From Bog-756 sp963824645 (lineage in GTDB: Bacteria > Actinomycetota > Acidimicrobiia > Acidimicrobiales > RAAP-2): DNA of 64,000 nucleotides. The stretch spans positions 186,001 through 250,000 of the forward strand of contig CAWGQC010000009.1 in NCBI GenBank assembly GCA_963824645.1. The letters run 5' to 3'. Positions 61,102-64,000 of this stretch are shown here, one piece after another; position 1 is the first letter of the stretch, and the number at the start of each line of letters is the position of its first letter. A program made the translations under genes and the position numbers. The notes below the pieces were generated by a model, which saw only the letters and a program-made list of their open reading frames with translations, had not been told where the DNA came from and searched no databases.

Positions 61102-61467
61102 TCAGCTGAAGGAGGAGCCACATCCGCAGGTGCGGGTGGCATTGGGATTGGTGACGTGAAATCCGGCACCCGAGAGACCATCGGAGAAGTCCAGTGTCGA
61201 TCCCTTGAGGAGGTCGGCGCTCGTCGGATCGACCACCACTTTGACGCTCCCGAACTCGCGCACGACGTCATCGTCGGCCAGGTCAGCGTCAAAGTACATC
61301 TCGTAGCTGTAGCCCGAGCAGCCGCCCGGCCTGACCTCGACCCGAAGAGCGAGGCCGTCGACGTCCTCCTGGGCAAGCAGCTCAGCAACCTTCGCCGAAG
61401 CGGCGTCCGTGAGCGTGACCGGATTCGGTCGCTTCCCGATGCTGACGGTCTGCATGGTGCTACTCAT
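61102..61467 (-). CDS. erpA: Iron-sulfur cluster insertion protein ErpA
   Basis: A 121-residue A-type scaffold: conserved Cys at residues 50 (GGCSGYSYEM), 114 and 116 (TCGCGSSFS). These ligate the Fe-S cluster that is passed to target proteins. It ends 12 bases before the probable start of the iron-sulfur molybdoenzyme-like gene, which suggests that one of its clients is that protein. Start ATG at 61467 with a GAGGAG site. Confidence 0.92.
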   Translation of the reverse strand: MSSTMQTVSIGKRPNPVTLTDAASAKVAELLAQEDVDGLALRVEVRPGGCSGYSYEMYFDADLADDDVVREFGSVKVVVDPTSADLLKGSTLDFSDGLSGAGFHVTNPNATRTCGCGSSFS

Positions 61468-61700
61468 CGGTGCTCCTCCTGGTCACTGCCGGAACGGCAA
61501 GCTGTTCTTGCGACCTTGCTGTCTTCCGAGCCGACCCTCCCGATCCCTCGGCCCGGTCGAACTCCTCAAGGCACAAGCGTACCCGCGCCGCCACGATCAC
61601 GGTACCTCTGGGACTCCCCGCCCCCACTCGGTCCGTCATTGCCCTCCGGAGGGGCTCCGCCCAGCGGTGCCGGTCCGGGATGCTGGTGGGGCTGCCCGTG

Positions 61701-61740
61701 GGGGTCCGGTGGGGTCCGGTGGGGTCCGGTGGGGTCCGTT
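61701..61740. repeat. 10-base tandem repeat, four units
   Basis: GGGGTCCGGT repeated four times (the last unit ends GTT) in the gap between the divergent erpA and mrp genes. A simple repeat; no CRISPR-like spacers. Confidence 0.9.
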
Positions 61741-61835
61741 GGGCGTACCAATCGAACGTCAGCCGGGCTTCATCAATCGGTGACCCAGCGGCGCCATCGG
61801 GTGGATACGGATCGCCGGCCGGTAGAATTGGCCGG

Positions 61836-63044
61836 GTGACCAGGTCCGACACTCCCGGCTCTTCCCCGTCCGCCGAGGCGGAGCCCGAGCGTCTGACCGA
61901 GGACCGGGTGCGTAGGGCTCTCACTGCGGTCGTCGATCCCGAGCTCGGTGCCGACATCGTCGATCTAGGCATGGTGACCGGCATCGACGTGGGCGATGAC
62001 GGCAAGGTGGTCGTCGAGGTCGCCCTCACCGTGGCCGGCTGCCCCCTCCGCACCCAGATCCGCCAGGATGTCGAGACCCATGTCGGCGCGCTCCCCGGCG
62101 TCGGAGAGGTAACCGTGACCATCGGGGTGATGGAACCCGAGCAACGCAAGGCCGTTATGGCCCGCGCCCGCCTTCTGGCCCGCGATCCGGCGCCCGCCAT
62201 CAACATCCCCGACTCCACCCGGGTGATCGCCGTGGCTTCGGGCAAGGGTGGGGTGGGCAAGAGTTCGGTCACAGTCAACCTGGCTGTGTCCCTGGCCCGC
62301 CGAGGCCTAACTGTGGGCGTTCTCGACGCCGATATCTGGGGTTTTTCGGTTCCCCGGCTCCTGGGCATGCAGGGCGAGGTGGAGGCGCGCGACAAGAAGA
62401 TGGTCCCCCTCGAACGCCGGATCGGCAAAGGGGTCCTCCGGGTTCTGTCCATGGGATTTCTGGCCGACGAGGAGAGCGCCATCATGTGGCGCGGCCTCAT
62501 CCTCAACCGGGCTGTCCAGCAGTTCCTGGAGGATGTCCACTGGGGTGACCTCGACTACCTGCTCATTGACATGCCCCCGGGTACCGGCGACATTCAGATG
62601 GGCCTGGCCCGTATGGTCCCGCGGACCGAGGTCATCGTGGTCACGACGCCACCCGTGGCAGCCCAAAAGGTTGCGGCCCGCACGGCCGACATGGCCCGTA
62701 AGGGATACCTCCGGGTGGCCGGGGTCATCGAGAACATGTCCGATTTCACCTGCGAACACGGCACTTCGTACGCACTCTTCGGATCCGGCGGTGGCGCACG
62801 TCTGGCCGCCGATGTGGGTGTCCCGCTGATCGGACAGATCCCCCTTCACCCGGCCATGTCGGCTGGTGGCGACGCCGGCGAGCCGGTCGCCCTCGAGCCC
62901 GGCCATCCCCTGGCCGACGCTTTCGACCACATCGCCGACGAGGTGATCACCACCATCGCACCGGTGGTGACCATGGACGGCTGCAGCGTGCGCTTGATGG
63001 ACCGGGTCGAGGCCGCTGTTCAGACGGGCCTGTCCGAGGAGTAA
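61836..63044 (+). CDS. mrp: Mrp/NBP35 family Fe-S cluster carrier ATPase
   Basis: From a GTG at 61836 a 402-residue protein: an N-terminal MIP18-like (DUF59) domain (VRRALTAVVDPELGADIVDLGM, with the Cys in LTVAGCPLR), then a P-loop of the deviant Walker type (ASGKGGVGKSS, about 134-144), DADIWGFSVPRLLG, and LLIDMPPGTGD. It binds and transfers Fe-S clusters in the cytoplasm. The usual CxxC near the C-terminus is not evident; a Cys is found in DFTCEHG. It stands divergent from erpA, so two Fe-S maturation genes face each other. Confidence 0.92.
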   Translation: MTRSDTPGSSPSAEAEPERLTEDRVRRALTAVVDPELGADIVDLGMVTGIDVGDDGKVVVEVALTVAGCPLRTQIRQDVETHVGALPGVGEVTVTIGVMEPEQRKAVMARARLLARDPAPAINIPDSTRVIAVASGKGGVGKSSVTVNLAVSLARRGLTVGVLDADIWGFSVPRLLGMQGEVEARDKKMVPLERRIGKGVLRVLSMGFLADEESAIMWRGLILNRAVQQFLEDVHWGDLDYLLIDMPPGTGDIQMGLARMVPRTEVIVVTTPPVAAQKVAARTADMARKGYLRVAGVIENMSDFTCEHGTSYALFGSGGGARLAADVGVPLIGQIPLHPAMSAGGDAGEPVALEPGHPLADAFDHIADEVITTIAPVVTMDGCSVRLMDRVEAAVQTGLSEE

Positions 63045-63268
63045 TCCACCCGCCCCGGCGTCCATGTCCTCCCAGTGGTGCAGGTGGCCATGTCCAATTT
63101 CGGAATTTGGCTTATTTATCGGCTACAGACGATATCCAGTCCGACCATTTATCGGGTGTAGGCGGTAGAACCCCCGATTCCCGAAATTAAACAGGGCCCC
63201 GACAGAACCGCCTACCCGCTGCCTACCCGTCTGCAGACGAGACCGGCCCGCCTGAGACCCCAAGATCC
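63045..63268. other. AT-richer gap with short repeats
   Basis: No gene. It is clearly richer in A and T than its flanks and contains a TTATCGG direct repeat (about 63117 and 63150) and a GTAGGCGGT/ACCGCCTAC inverted pair (about 63160 and 63206). Convergent mrp and NUDIX genes lie on either side, so a terminator is expected, but I cannot define one. Confidence 0.4.
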
Positions 63269-64000
63269 TCAGGCGGTCCCGGTCTTCGGACCCCAGACCT
63301 GCCGAGCCGCAGCCAGAACCTCCTCGCTGCCGGTACCCGACTGGCGACGGGCCAACAGGGCCTCTTCGTAGCCCTCGTCACCCGGGCGGAGAATGAGCAC
63401 CCTTCCATCCTCGATGACCACCACCGGCAGGACGGCGGTCACATCGGTGATGGTGCTGGCCCACGCCATTGCTTCGGTGGTCGAGCGGAATCCTTCGAGA
63501 CTCCTGAGGTTGGCGATGGTCGGGGGTAGAAGCTCGATGTTCCCGGCGACCTCTCGAGCCAGAGCATCGGCCGGCCGCACCCAGATGGTGTCGATGGTCT
63601 CACCGTCGTCGTGGCTGGCGATCTGACCGGCGGGGGCGACGGTCACAAAGAACCGGGTGTCATAGCGACGTGGCGCCAGCTCGGGCGTGATCCAGTGGCT
63701 CACGTAGTGGACGGTGTCAGTGGCCAGCCGCAGATTTTCGGCACGACACACGTCGGCCAGCCGGAGGGAACCCTCGTTGACGGCGTCGCGGTAGGCGGCG
63801 AAGCGACGCCCGACCTCAGGGTCGGAGGTGTCGAGCAGAGTGCCGGCCCCACCCCCGTCGGGACCGCCCGACCCGTCTCGTTCCGCCACCAGCACACCGG
63901 CCTCCTCGAAGCACTCCCGGAGGGCCGCCACCCAGAAAGACAGGCCTCCCGACTCGACACCGAGGATGGCGCTGGCCTGGGCATCGGTGAGGTCCCGAGA
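63269..64000 (-). CDS. NUDIX hydrolase, 5' end outside the window
   Basis: At least 244 codons; the start lies beyond base 64000. The NUDIX core is partly visible as FWVAALRECFEEAGVLV, with the RE-x2-EE-x-GV catalytic signature, and the GG preceding it. An insertion of about 90 residues separates the box from WVRPADAL and the C-terminal PPTIANLRSL, the pattern of NUDT19-like coenzyme-A or related diphosphatases. The substrate is not assigned. The final 50 residues form a separate part. Confidence 0.82.
   Translation of the reverse strand, partial: SRDLTDAQASAILGVESGGLSFWVAALRECFEEAGVLVAERDGSGGPDGGGAGTLLDTSDPEVGRRFAAYRDAVNEGSLRLADVCRAENLRLATDTVHYVSHWITPELAPRRYDTRFFVTVAPAGQIASHDDGETIDTIWVRPADALAREVAGNIELLPPTIANLRSLEGFRSTTEAMAWASTITDVTAVLPVVVIEDGRVLILRPGDEGYEEALLARRQSGTGSEEVLAAARQVWGPKTGTA

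Noticed and set aside
61701..61740. Tandem 10-base units considered as an array
   Set aside because: Contiguous units without spacers, in an intergenic gap; a simple repeat.
60163..61839. Plus-strand frame of 558 codons opposite the molybdoenzyme-like and erpA genes
   Set aside because: No recognisable domain; both opposite genes have clear Cys motifs.

Overview
The window is GC-rich actinobacterial chromosome. Actinobacterial markers include a GlnR-like orphan regulator beside glutamine synthetase genes, an APC permease divergent from a TrkA pair, a topA-tmk-holB-tRNA-Thr block, and many GTG starts with 4-nt overlaps. An Acidimicrobiia-like lineage is my best guess; the class is inferred, not proven.

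Layout. 1-10 kb: small stress and envelope genes (DUF2252, GAP, DUF7144, CsbD, YihY, DUF4397-LysM, an anti-sigma-type ATPase, an alpha/beta hydrolase). 10.07-28.86 kb: an accessory region punctuated by three displaced copies of the 3' half of a tRNA-Thr gene (10073, 10785, 18376), which I read as scars of successive integrations. It holds decayed MFS and hydrolase genes, an alcohol dehydrogenase, DoxX, a helical-domain/winged-helix pair, and then a dense cluster of ArsR regulators and START-domain (SRPBCC/AHSA1) genes with a MerR/Hsp20 pair, a TetR gene and a membrane glycosyltransferase. 28857-28932: the intact tRNA-Thr(CGU). 28889-39071: a 10.1-kb phage-satellite-like element bounded by 44-bp direct repeats of the tRNA 5' half, with a tyrosine integrase, small HTH proteins, a RepA-like ATPase followed by an iteron-like array, a broken HNH nuclease, a possible small terminase, a shattered large terminase and cargo genes. 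39.1-64 kb: core genome (holB, tmk, topA, hppA, OB-fold protein, APC permease, trkA pair, HAD phosphatase, sigma factor, nadE, glnII, glnA, GlnR-like regulator, ridA, a short fused molybdenum-hydroxylase-like protein, erpA, mrp, and a NUDIX gene cut by the window end).

How the parts fit. The tRNA-Thr gene lay directly downstream of topA-tmk-holB and was the target of repeated insertions: older elements restored its 3' half and pushed older halves leftward, and the newest mapped element restored its 5' half. On the core side, glnII, glnA and the GlnR-like gene form a nitrogen-assimilation group with a candidate GlnR site between nadE and glnII.

Caution on quality. Genes expected to be essential or important (topA, hppA, the permease) are broken by several frameshifts in GC-rich runs; in hppA removing one G from a five-G run restores the N-terminus. 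The assembly therefore carries indel errors, and single frameshifts elsewhere should not be taken as proof of pseudogenes.
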